From JACDAN01 sp035535195 (lineage in GTDB: Bacteria; Actinomycetota; Thermoleophilia; Gaiellales; Gaiellaceae), in the NCBI GenBank assembly GCA_035535195.1, contig DATLQK010000040.1:1-64000 (forward strand): a DNA stretch of 64,000 nt. Direction: 5' to 3'. Of this stretch, positions 7,915 through 15,382 are shown piece after piece (within the stretch, counting starts at the first letter, position 1; each line of letters opens with the position of its first letter). The notes beneath the pieces were generated by a model. That model was not told the DNA's origin, searched no databases, and saw nothing but the letters and a program-made list of their open reading frames with translations. The translations under genes and the position numbers were made by a program.

Positions 7915-8681
7915 TCAGCGTCGACCACGAAGGCCCGGTCGCCGTCGTCACCGTCGACCGGCCCGACGCATTGAACGCGCTCGACCTCGAGACGCTGACG
8001 GTGCTCCGCGACCGGCTGAGGGAGCTCTCGCAATCCGTCGACGCGCGGGTCGTCGTCCTCACCGGCTCGGGCGACCGCGCCTTCATCGCCGGCGCCGACA
8101 TCAAGTACATGAGCGGCCTCGACGTCGACAAGGCGAAGGCGTGGGGAGCGCTCGGGCACGAGGCCGCGAACCTCCTCGAGACGATGCACCAGCCGACGAT
8201 CGCGGCGATCAACGGCTTCGCACTCGGGGGAGGCTGCGAGCTCGCCCTTGCCTGCGACCTCCGCTACGCGTCCTCGAAGGCGAAGTTCGGCCAGCCGGAG
8301 ATCAACCTCGGGATCATCCCGGGGTGGGGAGGGACCCAGCGGCTTGCGCGCGCGACGACGCTCGGGTTCGCGAAGGAGCTGATCCTCACCGGCCGGACTG
8401 TGGACGCCGACGAGGCGCTCGAGCGCGGGCTCGTGAACGCGGTGACCGAGCCGGAGGAGCTCCTGCCGCGGGTGATGGAGGTCGCCGTGGAGCTCGCCGC
8501 CAAGAGCCCGCTGGCGCTCGAGGTGGCGAAGGAGGCGATCAACCGCGCCTACTCCGGTGATCACCGGGAGAACCTCGAGCGGGAGGCGGACCGGTTCGGC
8601 GAGCTCTTCTCGAGCGAGGACGCGAAGGAGGGCCTGACGGCCTTCGCCGAGAAGCGCGAGCCCCGATTTACGGGCCGCTAG
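7911..8681 (+). CDS. enoyl-CoA hydratase/isomerase (crotonase) family, apparent CTG start
   Basis: A 256-residue crotonase-fold protein. Family signs: V-A-V-V-T-V-D-R-P-D-A-L-N-A-L at the N-terminus, the oxyanion-hole segment A-F-I-A-G-A-D-I-K near residue 62, and G-F-A-L-G-G-G-C-E-L-A followed by the glutamate in F-G-Q-P-E-I-N-L-G (near residue 126). The first standard initiator in frame is TTG 7971, which would remove the conserved first strand. CTG 7911 overlaps the mcmA2 stop (CTGA) and has GAGAAGG 10 nt upstream, so CTG initiation with coupling is inferred. The likely reaction is hydration of trans-2-enoyl-CoA. Confidence 0.88.
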   Translation: MISVDHEGPVAVVTVDRPDALNALDLETLTVLRDRLRELSQSVDARVVVLTGSGDRAFIAGADIKYMSGLDVDKAKAWGALGHEAANLLETMHQPTIAAINGFALGGGCELALACDLRYASSKAKFGQPEINLGIIPGWGGTQRLARATTLGFAKELILTGRTVDADEALERGLVNAVTEPEELLPRVMEVAVELAAKSPLALEVAKEAINRAYSGDHRENLEREADRFGELFSSEDAKEGLTAFAEKREPRFTGR

Positions 8682-9596
8682 CTATTTCGCGCCGACGAGG
8701 AGAACGCGTTCGGCCGTGATCGCGCCGGGCTTGCCGAGCTGGGCGTCGAGTGTCACGGGCATGATCTCGGTCCACACGGTGGCCCGCTGCTTCGCGACGT
8801 TCGCCACCGCACCTTCGATCTGCGTGAACGCGGAAACCCCGAAGGAGACTGCGCGGCTGATCCCGTTGACCTTCAGGCCGGTGGTCCGCACCGCGAGGCT
8901 CGTCACCTGCACCTTGAGCGCGTCGCTCTGCTGGGCGAGCACACTGCCCTTGAGCCACAGCGACGTCTGGCCCTTGCGCGGCGCGGCGAACAGCAGGCGG
9001 TACCCGCGGTTCAGCGCCGTGAAGGGGCTGGCCGCCGCACCGTTCATCGGGTGCAGCTCGAAGTGGAGGTGGGCGGCGATGCCGTTCGCGTCACCCGAGT
9101 CGCCTACGAACCCCACGGGCTCCCCGGCGGCGACGTGCTGGCCTGTCTTCAGGCCCGGTGCGAACGCAGTCCCAGCGACGCAGCGGCCGCGGTTGTCGTT
9201 CGCCATCGTCAGGTCGTTGTTCAGGTGGACGTAGACGTACGTCGTCCCGCTGTCGCCGTAGAGGTAGAGCATGCAGCCGGCTCGCGCGGAGGTGGTCCAG
9301 AACTTCACCTTGCCCGCCTCGGCGGCGACCGCCAGCGATTTCTTGGGTGCGACGATGTCGATCCCCTCGTGGCGACCCTGCGGTCGCGGGTCGCCGAAGT
9401 CGTTCGTGTAGTGCGAGCGTCCGAGGACGGGGAAGATGATCCGCTTCCCGCTGCTCGCGCCGCCGACCGTCTTGTCCGTCGGTGCCGGCGCCCGCTTCGG
9501 GATTCCTGGGTCGGGCAGTGCCGACGCCTGGCCGGCCGTCAGGCCCAGGATGGCGACGAGAAGCAAAGCTCGGGCTGTCGTCCGGTGGCGGCTCAT
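8682..9596 (-). CDS. secreted M23 (LytM-type) peptidase
   Basis: A 304-residue protein with an N-terminal signal peptide (hydrophobic residues about 9-25, Ala-x-Ala region near 25). The LytM zinc motifs are present: H-E-G-I-D (near residue 79, HxxxD) and H-L-H-F-E (near residue 178, HxH). Members cut peptidoglycan cross-links outside the cell. After the peptidase domain comes about 110 residues of beta-rich sequence I cannot assign. The gene is convergent with the enoyl-CoA hydratase gene, with adjacent stop codons. There is no Shine-Dalgarno sequence at short range; a small hairpin lies in the upstream region. Confidence 0.88.
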   Translation of the reverse strand: MSRHRTTARALLLVAILGLTAGQASALPDPGIPKRAPAPTDKTVGGASSGKRIIFPVLGRSHYTNDFGDPRPQGRHEGIDIVAPKKSLAVAAEAGKVKFWTTSARAGCMLYLYGDSGTTYVYVHLNNDLTMANDNRGRCVAGTAFAPGLKTGQHVAAGEPVGFVGDSGDANGIAAHLHFELHPMNGAAASPFTALNRGYRLLFAAPRKGQTSLWLKGSVLAQQSDALKVQVTSLAVRTTGLKVNGISRAVSFGVSAFTQIEGAVANVAKQRATVWTEIMPVTLDAQLGKPGAITAERVLLVGAK

Positions 9597-9618
9597 GTGC
9601 TGGGCCCAGCGCTCCGGT

Positions 9619-9635
9619 TCGCGCTCGAAGCGCGA
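9619..9635 (-). other. hairpin upstream of M23 peptidase
   Basis: A perfect 7-bp stem (TCGCGCT / AGCGCGA) with a 3-nt loop lies 22 nt before the peptidase ATG. If transcription starts near the minus-strand TAAGGT at about 9637-9642, this hairpin forms the 5' end of the mRNA. Function unknown. Confidence 0.3.
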
Positions 9636-9693
9636 GACCTTAACAAAGCCTTCGGCGCAAGCCGTGTCTGACTTGAGCCCCTTCGCTGCTGAT

Positions 9694-9699
9694 TAGGAT
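9694..9699 (+). promoter_or_regulatory. -10 box for etfBA operon
   Basis: TAGGAT lies 9 nt before GTG 9709. A TTGAGC at 9673-9678 is a possible -35 with a short 15-nt spacer. The predicted mRNA has almost no leader. Confidence 0.5.
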
Positions 9700-9708
9700 T
9701 CTCCCCCC

Positions 9709-10485
9709 GTGAAGATCGCCGTCTGCGTGAAGCACGTCCCGGAGGGCACGACCCACGCCCGTATCGATCCGTCGACGAAGCGATTGAATCGTTCCGGCGA
9801 GGGCGCGATCAACGCATTCGACACGCACGCGGTGGAGGAGGCGCTGAAGCTCAAGGAGGCCGAGGGGGGCGAGGTCGTCGTCGTCACGATGGGGCCGCAG
9901 AGCGCGCAGGACTCCGTCCGGAAGGCGCTTGCGATGGGCGCCGACGGTGCGGTGCTGATCACCGACGACGCCGCTGCGGGGTCCGACCTCGTCGCCACGA
10001 CGACTGTGCTGGCAGCGGCGCTCGAGTCGGAAGGCGCCGATCTCATCCTCTTCGGCCAGCAGGCGGGGGACTCCGACGGGGCGGTGCTGTGGGCGGCCGT
10101 GGCCGACCGGCTCCGCCGGCCGGTGATCTCGCAGGTCGCCGAGCTGACGCTGTCCGGCGGCAAGGTGACGGGGAAGCGCCAGACCGAGTTCGGCTACGAC
10201 ACGATCGAGGCGCCCCTGCCGGCGGTCGTGGCCGTCTCGGACGCGATCAACGAGCCTCGCTACCCGTCGCTGAAGGGGATCATGGGCGCCCGCTCCAAGC
10301 CGCAGCGCACCGTCACGATCTCCGAGCTCGGCGTCGACGGAGGGGCAGTCGGCGAGGCCGGATCGAAGACCACGGTCGAGGCGTTGAACGACCCGCCGCC
10401 GCGAGGCGACACGGTGAAGATCGAGGACGACGGCAGCGCCGCCGAGAAGATCGTCGACTACCTCGCAGAGAAGAAGGTCCTCTAG
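9709..10485 (+). CDS. etfB: electron transfer flavoprotein, beta subunit
   Basis: A 258-residue protein beginning V-K-I-A-V-C-V-K-H-V-P, the typical EtfB N-terminus, with A-x-x-A-x-K-L-K-E near residue 40 and the nucleotide-loop region D-L-I-L-F-G-Q-Q-A-G-D-S-D-G (near residue 110), which in this family holds AMP or FAD. With EtfA it accepts electrons from acyl-CoA dehydrogenases. It is the first gene of the etfB-etfA-ETF:quinone oxidoreductase operon, from a GTG start without a Shine-Dalgarno sequence. etfA begins 2 bp after the stop codon. Confidence 0.96.
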   Translation: MKIAVCVKHVPEGTTHARIDPSTKRLNRSGEGAINAFDTHAVEEALKLKEAEGGEVVVVTMGPQSAQDSVRKALAMGADGAVLITDDAAAGSDLVATTTVLAAALESEGADLILFGQQAGDSDGAVLWAAVADRLRRPVISQVAELTLSGGKVTGKRQTEFGYDTIEAPLPAVVAVSDAINEPRYPSLKGIMGARSKPQRTVTISELGVDGGAVGEAGSKTTVEALNDPPPRGDTVKIEDDGSAAEKIVDYLAEKKVL

Positions 10486-10487
10486 CG

Positions 10488-11447
10488 ATGACCACGCTGG
10501 TCTTCCTCGAGCACCACGAGGGCGAGCTGCTGAAGCCGTCGCTGGGGGTGCTCTCGAAGGCGGCCGAGCTCGGCGGGGACGTCGCGGGCGTCGTGCTCGG
10601 CTCGGGCGTCCGCGACCTCGCCGCGAAGGCCGGCGCCTACGGAGCGGCCAAGGTCTACGTCGCCGATGCGCCGGAGCTCGAGCAGCCGCTGTCCCAGCCC
10701 CGGGTCGACGCGCTCGCGAAGCTCGTCTCCGAGCAGGGCTTCGACAGCGTCCTGTTTGCCGCCTCGGTGCTGGCTGCCGACGTCGCCTCCGGCCTCTCGG
10801 CGAGGCTCGGCGCGGGCCTCAACTGGGACCTCACCGACCTCGTTCAGCAGGACGGGAGCCTGATCGGCAAGCGCCCCGCGCTCGGCGACTCCGTCTACGT
10901 CGACGTCGGCTGGAGCAGCGAGCCGCGCCTGGCGCTGATCCGTGCGGGCACGTTCGACCCGAAGGAGACGGGTGGGGAGGCGCAGGTCGAGGACTTCGAC
11001 GTCCAGTTCGAGGACTTCTCGCTCGCCGCGACGATGCTGGAGCAGGCGCACGCGGAGAGCGAGGGCCCGTCGATCGAGGACGCGGACGTGATCGTCGCCG
11101 GCGGGCGCGGCCTCGGCGCTCCGGAGAACTTCAAGCTCGTCGAGGAGCTGGCCCAGGCGCTCGGCGGCGCCGTCGCCGCGACCCGCGCCGTGGTCGACTC
11201 CGGCTGGTACCCGTACGCGACCCAGGTCGGGCAGACCGGCAAGACCGTCTCGCCGAAGCTCTACATCGCCTGCGGCATCTCGGGAGCGATCCAGCACAAG
11301 GTCGGAATGCAGAGCTCGGGCGTGATCGTCGCGATCAACAAGGACCCGAACGCGCCGATCTTCGAGTTCTGCGACTTCGGTGTCGTCGGCGACCTGAACG
11401 ACATCGTTCCCAAGCTGACCGAGCTCGTCCGCCAGCGGAAGAGCTGA
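10488..11447 (+). CDS. etfA: electron transfer flavoprotein, alpha subunit
   Basis: A 319-residue protein. The C-terminal FAD domain shows the EtfA signature: V-I-V-A-G-G-R-G-L-G-A-P-E-N-F near residue 202, A-T-R-A-V-V-D-S-G-W-Y-P, Q-V-G-Q-T-G-K-T-V-S-P, and Y-I-A-C-G-I-S-G-A-I-Q-H. ATG 10488 is preceded by AGAAGG inside the end of etfB. It forms the heterodimer with EtfB, and the downstream quinone oxidoreductase is its electron acceptor. Nothing unusual is seen. Confidence 0.97.
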   Translation: MTTLVFLEHHEGELLKPSLGVLSKAAELGGDVAGVVLGSGVRDLAAKAGAYGAAKVYVADAPELEQPLSQPRVDALAKLVSEQGFDSVLFAASVLAADVASGLSARLGAGLNWDLTDLVQQDGSLIGKRPALGDSVYVDVGWSSEPRLALIRAGTFDPKETGGEAQVEDFDVQFEDFSLAATMLEQAHAESEGPSIEDADVIVAGGRGLGAPENFKLVEELAQALGGAVAATRAVVDSGWYPYATQVGQTGKTVSPKLYIACGISGAIQHKVGMQSSGVIVAINKDPNAPIFEFCDFGVVGDLNDIVPKLTELVRQRKS

Positions 11448-11448
11448 G

Positions 11449-13143
11449 GTGACGAGGCCAGCGGAGTATCCGCCGCCGTTCGACTCGCGCGAGTTCGTCG
11501 CGGCGCCGTCGGACTCGCCCGACGAGCGGATCGACGTCGGGGTGCTGATCGTCGGCGCGGGCCCGGCGGGCCTCGCCTGCGCGATCCGCCTCGGCCAGCT
11601 GATGGAGGACGACCCGTCGCTCGCCGAGCGCCTCGGGGAAGTGCCCGTGGCGGTGCTGGAGAAAGGGAAGGGGGTCGGCTCGCACCTCGTCTCGGGCGCC
11701 GTCGTCAACCCGCGTGGCTTCCGCCGGCTCTTCCGCGGGCGAGATGTCCGGATCGAGGACATCCCGAGCTTCGGCCCGGTTCAGCACGAGAGCGTCTACT
11801 TCCTGAACTCGAGCGCCGCGACTCGCGTCCCGACGCCCCCGACGATGAAGAACGACGGCAACTTCCTCGCGTCGCTGTCCCAGCTTTCGCGCTGGCTCGC
11901 GGAGCAGGCCGAGGCGGGCGGAGCGATGATCCTTCCGGAAACCTCCGCCGAGCGGCTCCTCGTCACCGGCGCGAGAACGGTCGGCGTCCGCACCGGCGAC
12001 AAGGGGCGCGGCCGCAGCGGCGAGCCGATGCCGAACTTCGAGCCCGGCGTGGACGTCACCGCGAAGGTGACGGTGCTCGCAGAGGGCACGCAGGGCCACC
12101 TCACCGGCGTCGCGCTCGACCACTTCGGCCTGCGCGGCGACAACCCGCAGGTCTGGGCGCTCGGCGTCAAGGAGGTCTGGAAGGTCGCGAAGCCGCTCGA
12201 CCGGGTCATCCACACCCTGGGCTGGCCGCTCCGCGGCGGCCGCAAGTACCGCGAGTTCGGCGGCTCGTTCATCTACCCCATGGGCGACGACATGGTCACG
12301 ATCGGGCTCGTCGTCGGGCTCGACTACCGGGACGCCGAGGTGTCGGTGCACGACCTGCTCCAGGAGCTGAAGACGCACCGGTTCGTCCGGAAGATTCTGG
12401 ACGGCGGCGAGCGGATCGGCTGGGCTGCGAAGACGATCCCGGAAGGCGGGTTCGTCGCGCTGCCGCGCCGGCTGCACGCGCCGGGGCTGCTGCTCACGGG
12501 CGATGCCGCCGGCTTCGTGAACGTCCCGGCGCTGAAGGGGATCCACTACGCGGTCGAGACCGGGCGGTTGGCGGCGGAGGCCGCGGTGGAGGCGCTCCGG
12601 CCGGGGCGGACGCCGTGGACGCCGGGGGCGCTCGCCTCCTACGACCGGTCGGTGCGCGACACCTACGTCTGGAACGACCTCAAGCGCGTGCGGAACATGC
12701 GCCAGGCGTTCGCGAACGGGCTTGTCCTCGGCGGGGCGATGGCGAGCGGGGCGATCGCAACCTTCGGCAAGTTCCCGCCCGGCAACAGGCCGACCGAGCC
12801 CGACGCCGAGGTCGAGCTGATCCGGCCGAAGCGGTCGGCGAAGTATCCGGCGCCCGACGGGAAGCTCACCTTCGACAAGCTGTCCTCCGTCTACCTCTCC
12901 GGCAACAAGACGCGCGACGACGCGCCGAACCACATCCGCGTCCGCACCGACGTCCCGGAGGAGCTCGGGCTCCTCTGGGAGCGGATGTGCCCGGCGCAGG
13001 TCTACGAGGTCAAGGAGGACGGGGGCGAGACGACCGTCGAGGTGACGGCGTCGAACTGCGTCCAGTGCGGCGCCATCACCGCCAAGGGCGGCCGGCTCAC
13101 CCCGCCCGAGGGCGGCAGCGGGCCCGAGTACACGCTGACGTGA
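11449..13143 (+). CDS. electron transfer flavoprotein:quinone oxidoreductase (ETF-QO)
   Basis: A 564-residue flavoprotein that passes electrons from ETF to the membrane quinone pool. The FAD dinucleotide motif G-A-G-P-A-G-L-A is near residue 32. The membrane/quinone-binding region and L-L-T-G-D-A-A-G-F are present in the middle, and the C-terminal ferredoxin-like part begins C-P-A-Q-V-Y-E (near residue 514). The usual 4Fe-4S ligand run N-C-x-x-C-x-x-C reads N-C-V-Q-C-G-A-I here, so the fourth cysteine is replaced by isoleucine. It starts at GTG 11449, one base after the etfA stop. Three cysteines remain, so a 3Fe-4S or altered cluster is possible. Confidence 0.93.
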   Translation: MTRPAEYPPPFDSREFVAAPSDSPDERIDVGVLIVGAGPAGLACAIRLGQLMEDDPSLAERLGEVPVAVLEKGKGVGSHLVSGAVVNPRGFRRLFRGRDVRIEDIPSFGPVQHESVYFLNSSAATRVPTPPTMKNDGNFLASLSQLSRWLAEQAEAGGAMILPETSAERLLVTGARTVGVRTGDKGRGRSGEPMPNFEPGVDVTAKVTVLAEGTQGHLTGVALDHFGLRGDNPQVWALGVKEVWKVAKPLDRVIHTLGWPLRGGRKYREFGGSFIYPMGDDMVTIGLVVGLDYRDAEVSVHDLLQELKTHRFVRKILDGGERIGWAAKTIPEGGFVALPRRLHAPGLLLTGDAAGFVNVPALKGIHYAVETGRLAAEAAVEALRPGRTPWTPGALASYDRSVRDTYVWNDLKRVRNMRQAFANGLVLGGAMASGAIATFGKFPPGNRPTEPDAEVELIRPKRSAKYPAPDGKLTFDKLSSVYLSGNKTRDDAPNHIRVRTDVPEELGLLWERMCPAQVYEVKEDGGETTVEVTASNCVQCGAITAKGGRLTPPEGGSGPEYTLT

Positions 13144-14072
13144 TCACCGTCGACGACGTCCGCGCGGCGCGCGAGGCGATCGGTGACGACCTGCACCGCA
13201 CGCCCGTCTTCAGCTCGCGGACGCTCGGGGCGAACGTCTTCCTCAAAGCCGAGCTCTTCCAGCGCACCGGCTCGTTCAAGCCGCGCGGCGTGCTGAACAA
13301 GCTCCGGTCGCTGAGCCAGGAGGAGCGGGCGCGCGGCGTGATCGGCGTCTCCGCAGGGAACCACGCGCAGGCGCTCGCCTTCGGCGGCGCGGTCGAGGGG
13401 ATCGACGCGCTCCTCGTGATGTGGCGGACGGCGAGCCCGGCGAAGATCGAGGCGACACGCGGCTACGGCGCCGAGGTCGACCTCGAGGCGGACGGGCCGG
13501 AAACGGTGTTCGACCGGCTCGAGGAGCTGATGGCGGAGACCGGCCGGACGCTCGTCCACCCGTTCGACGACCCGCTTGTCGCGGCGGGCCAGGGGACGGT
13601 CGGGCTCGAGCTCGCGGAGCAGGTCGAGGATGTGGACACGGTCGTCGTCCCCGTCGGCGGCGGCGGGCTGATCTCCGGGATCGCGGCAGCCCTTCCGGAC
13701 AAGCGGGTGATCGGGGTCGAGCCGGCCGGCTCCAACGCGCTCAGCCTCGGGTTGGCGCAGAACGAGCCCGTGCACGTGTCCCCGCGCTCGATCGCCGACG
13801 GCCTGAACGCGCCCTTCGCCGGGACGCTCGCGATCGAGCTCGCCCGGCGCCACGAAGTCCAGCTCGTGCTGGTCGAGGAAGACGAGATCGAGGACGCGTT
13901 CCGGTTCCTCTACGAGCGCGCGAAGCTCGCCTGCGAGCCCGCCGCCGCCGCTTCCGTGGCGGCGATCCTGAGCGGGAAGATCCCGCTCGCAGAGGAGGAA
14001 ACCGTGGTCGCCGTCGTCTCCGGAGGCAACGTTTCGGGCGAGACGGCCGCTGCTATCCTGGCTCGACCATGA
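13140..14072 (+). CDS. threonine/serine dehydratase-like PLP enzyme (fold type II)
   Basis: A 310-residue protein. The PLP-lysine motif R-T-G-S-F-K-P-R-G is near residue 46, followed by S-A-G-N-H-A-Q-A-L-A (phosphate/substrate loop) and the glycine-rich V-P-V-G-G-G-G-L-I-S-G near residue 174. Length and motifs fit catabolic threonine ammonia-lyase or serine racemase-like enzymes, with no C-terminal ACT regulatory domain. GTG 13140 overlaps the ETF-QO stop (GTGA). Threonine deamination feeds 2-oxobutanoate towards propionyl-CoA, which would suit the mutase genes upstream, but that link is inference. Confidence 0.88.
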   Translation: MITVDDVRAAREAIGDDLHRTPVFSSRTLGANVFLKAELFQRTGSFKPRGVLNKLRSLSQEERARGVIGVSAGNHAQALAFGGAVEGIDALLVMWRTASPAKIEATRGYGAEVDLEADGPETVFDRLEELMAETGRTLVHPFDDPLVAAGQGTVGLELAEQVEDVDTVVVPVGGGGLISGIAAALPDKRVIGVEPAGSNALSLGLAQNEPVHVSPRSIADGLNAPFAGTLAIELARRHEVQLVLVEEDEIEDAFRFLYERAKLACEPAAAASVAAILSGKIPLAEEETVVAVVSGGNVSGETAAAILARP

Positions 14073-14293
14073 AGCCCGACATCCATCCGGAGTACATGAC
14101 TGCGACCGTGCGTTGCTCCTGCGGCAACGAGTTCGAGACGCGCTCGACGAAGTCGGAGCTGCACGTCGAGATCTGCTCGAACTGCCATCCCTTCTACACG
14201 GGCAAGCAGAAGCTGATGGACACGGGCGGCCGGGTCGAGCGCTTCCAGCGCCGGCTCGAGCGCGCGGGCGGCGCCCGCCGCGGACAGTCGTAA
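14069..14293 (+). CDS. rpmE: 50S ribosomal protein L31, zinc-binding form
   Basis: A 74-residue protein beginning M-K-P-D-I-H-P-E-Y, the typical L31 start. Cysteines in C-S-C-G-N (residues 16 and 18) and C-S-N-C-H-P-F-Y-T-G (residues 36 and 39) form the zinc site of the C+ form. The ATG overlaps the stop of the preceding dehydratase gene (ATGA). The C-terminus is basic. rpmE followed by a DUF1385 gene and then prfA is a recurrent order in Gram-positive bacteria; here a divergent gene is placed before prfA. Confidence 0.96.
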   Translation: MKPDIHPEYMTATVRCSCGNEFETRSTKSELHVEICSNCHPFYTGKQKLMDTGGRVERFQRRLERAGGARRGQS

Positions 14294-14302
14294 GCTGAGC
14301 GC

Positions 14303-15217
14303 ATGAGCGCACCGATCGGGGGTCAGGCCGTCCTCGAGGGCGTGATGATGCGTGGGCCCTCGAACTGGTCCCTCGCCGTCCGCAAGCCCGACGGCGACAT
14401 CGCCCACGTGAACCAGGAGATCAGCTCGGTGATGGCGCGACACCGGTTCTTCCGGCTGCCGGTGATCCGCGGGATCATCGCGCTCGGCGAGTCGCTCGCG
14501 ATCGGCTTCCGCGCGCTTGCGATCTCGGCGAACTACGCGGCGCAGGAGGAGGGCGACGAGGAGGACGTCTCGACCGAGATCGGCCGCGGCGCGATGATCT
14601 TCGCGTTCGCCGTCGCGATCGGCTTCGCGCTCCTGCTCTTCAAGGTCACTCCGGCGCTGCTGACGAGCTGGCTGCCGATCGACACGACCGGTTGGTTCGT
14701 GGTCGTCGAGGGACTGATCCGCGTTTCGATCTTCATCCTGTACCTCGTCGTGATCTCGTTCCTGCCGGACCTGAAGCGCGTCTTCCAGTACCACGCCGCG
14801 GAGCACAAGGCGATCAATGCGTACGAGGCGGGCGACGAGCTGACGCCGGAGACGGTGCAGCGCCACAGCTTGATCCACCCGCGCTGCGGAACGGCCTTCC
14901 TGCTCTGGGTGATGGTGATCGCGATCTTCGTCTTCGCGTTCGTCGGGCAGCCGGTCTGGTACTGGCTGATCGCGAGCCGGATCCTGCTGCTGCCGGTGAT
15001 CGCGGGAATCGCGTACGAGCTGATCCGCTTCGCCGGACGGCACAGCGACAACCCGATCCTGATGACGCTGCTCGCGCCGGGGCTCTGGCTCCAGCGTCTG
15101 ACGACGCGCGAGCCGGGCCTCGACCAGCTCGAGGTCTCGATCCGCGCGTTGAAGGAGGTCCTCCGCCGCGAGGGCCGTCTCGACCCGGAGGAGCGCAAAG
15201 TAGAAGTGATGGCTTAG
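14303..15217 (+). CDS. DUF1385 family membrane protein
   Basis: A 304-residue integral membrane protein. It starts with the family signature I-G-G-Q-A-V-L-E-G-V-M-M-R-G (residues 5-18). It contains Q-Y-H-A-A-E-H-K-A-I-N-A-Y-E, a histidine-rich conserved segment near residue 171, and H-P-R-C-G-T-A-F near residue 191. Four or more hydrophobic helices are visible. No function is established for the family. The H-x-x-E-H motif suggests metal binding, which is inference. It lies 9 bp after rpmE, probably in the same transcript. Confidence 0.93.
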   Translation: MSAPIGGQAVLEGVMMRGPSNWSLAVRKPDGDIAHVNQEISSVMARHRFFRLPVIRGIIALGESLAIGFRALAISANYAAQEEGDEEDVSTEIGRGAMIFAFAVAIGFALLLFKVTPALLTSWLPIDTTGWFVVVEGLIRVSIFILYLVVISFLPDLKRVFQYHAAEHKAINAYEAGDELTPETVQRHSLIHPRCGTAFLLWVMVIAIFVFAFVGQPVWYWLIASRILLLPVIAGIAYELIRFAGRHSDNPILMTLLAPGLWLQRLTTREPGLDQLEVSIRALKEVLRREGRLDPEERKVEVMA

Positions 15218-15224
15218 TCCGTTT

Positions 15225-15250
15225 CGCCGAAAGTCTCACGACTTTCGGCG
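15225..15250. terminator. perfect 11-bp hairpin after DUF1385 gene
   Basis: CGCCGAAAGTC / GACTTTCGGCG with loop TCAC lies 8 nt after the DUF1385 stop, between converging genes. No T tract follows on either strand, so it would be a non-canonical or Rho-assisted terminator. Confidence 0.5.
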
Positions 15251-15319
15251 AGGGGCTGGCGCAGACGTTGTGGCGCCGACAGCCCACGATTGATCCGGCG
15301 ACCCTGGGAAGGTTGTAGG

Positions 15320-15342
15320 CGGAACGGGCAAAGCCCGCTCCG
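15320..15342. terminator. hairpin after DUF2339 gene
   Basis: CGGAACGGGC / GCCCGCTCCG with loop AAA, 9 of 10 positions paired, lies 40 nt beyond the end of the minus-strand DUF2339 gene. The 165-bp intergenic segment (15218-15382) holds nothing else I recognise. Confidence 0.4.
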
Positions 15343-15382
15343 GCCGCGAACAGCCATGAGGCGTGTGCGTGGAGCGGGAGAG

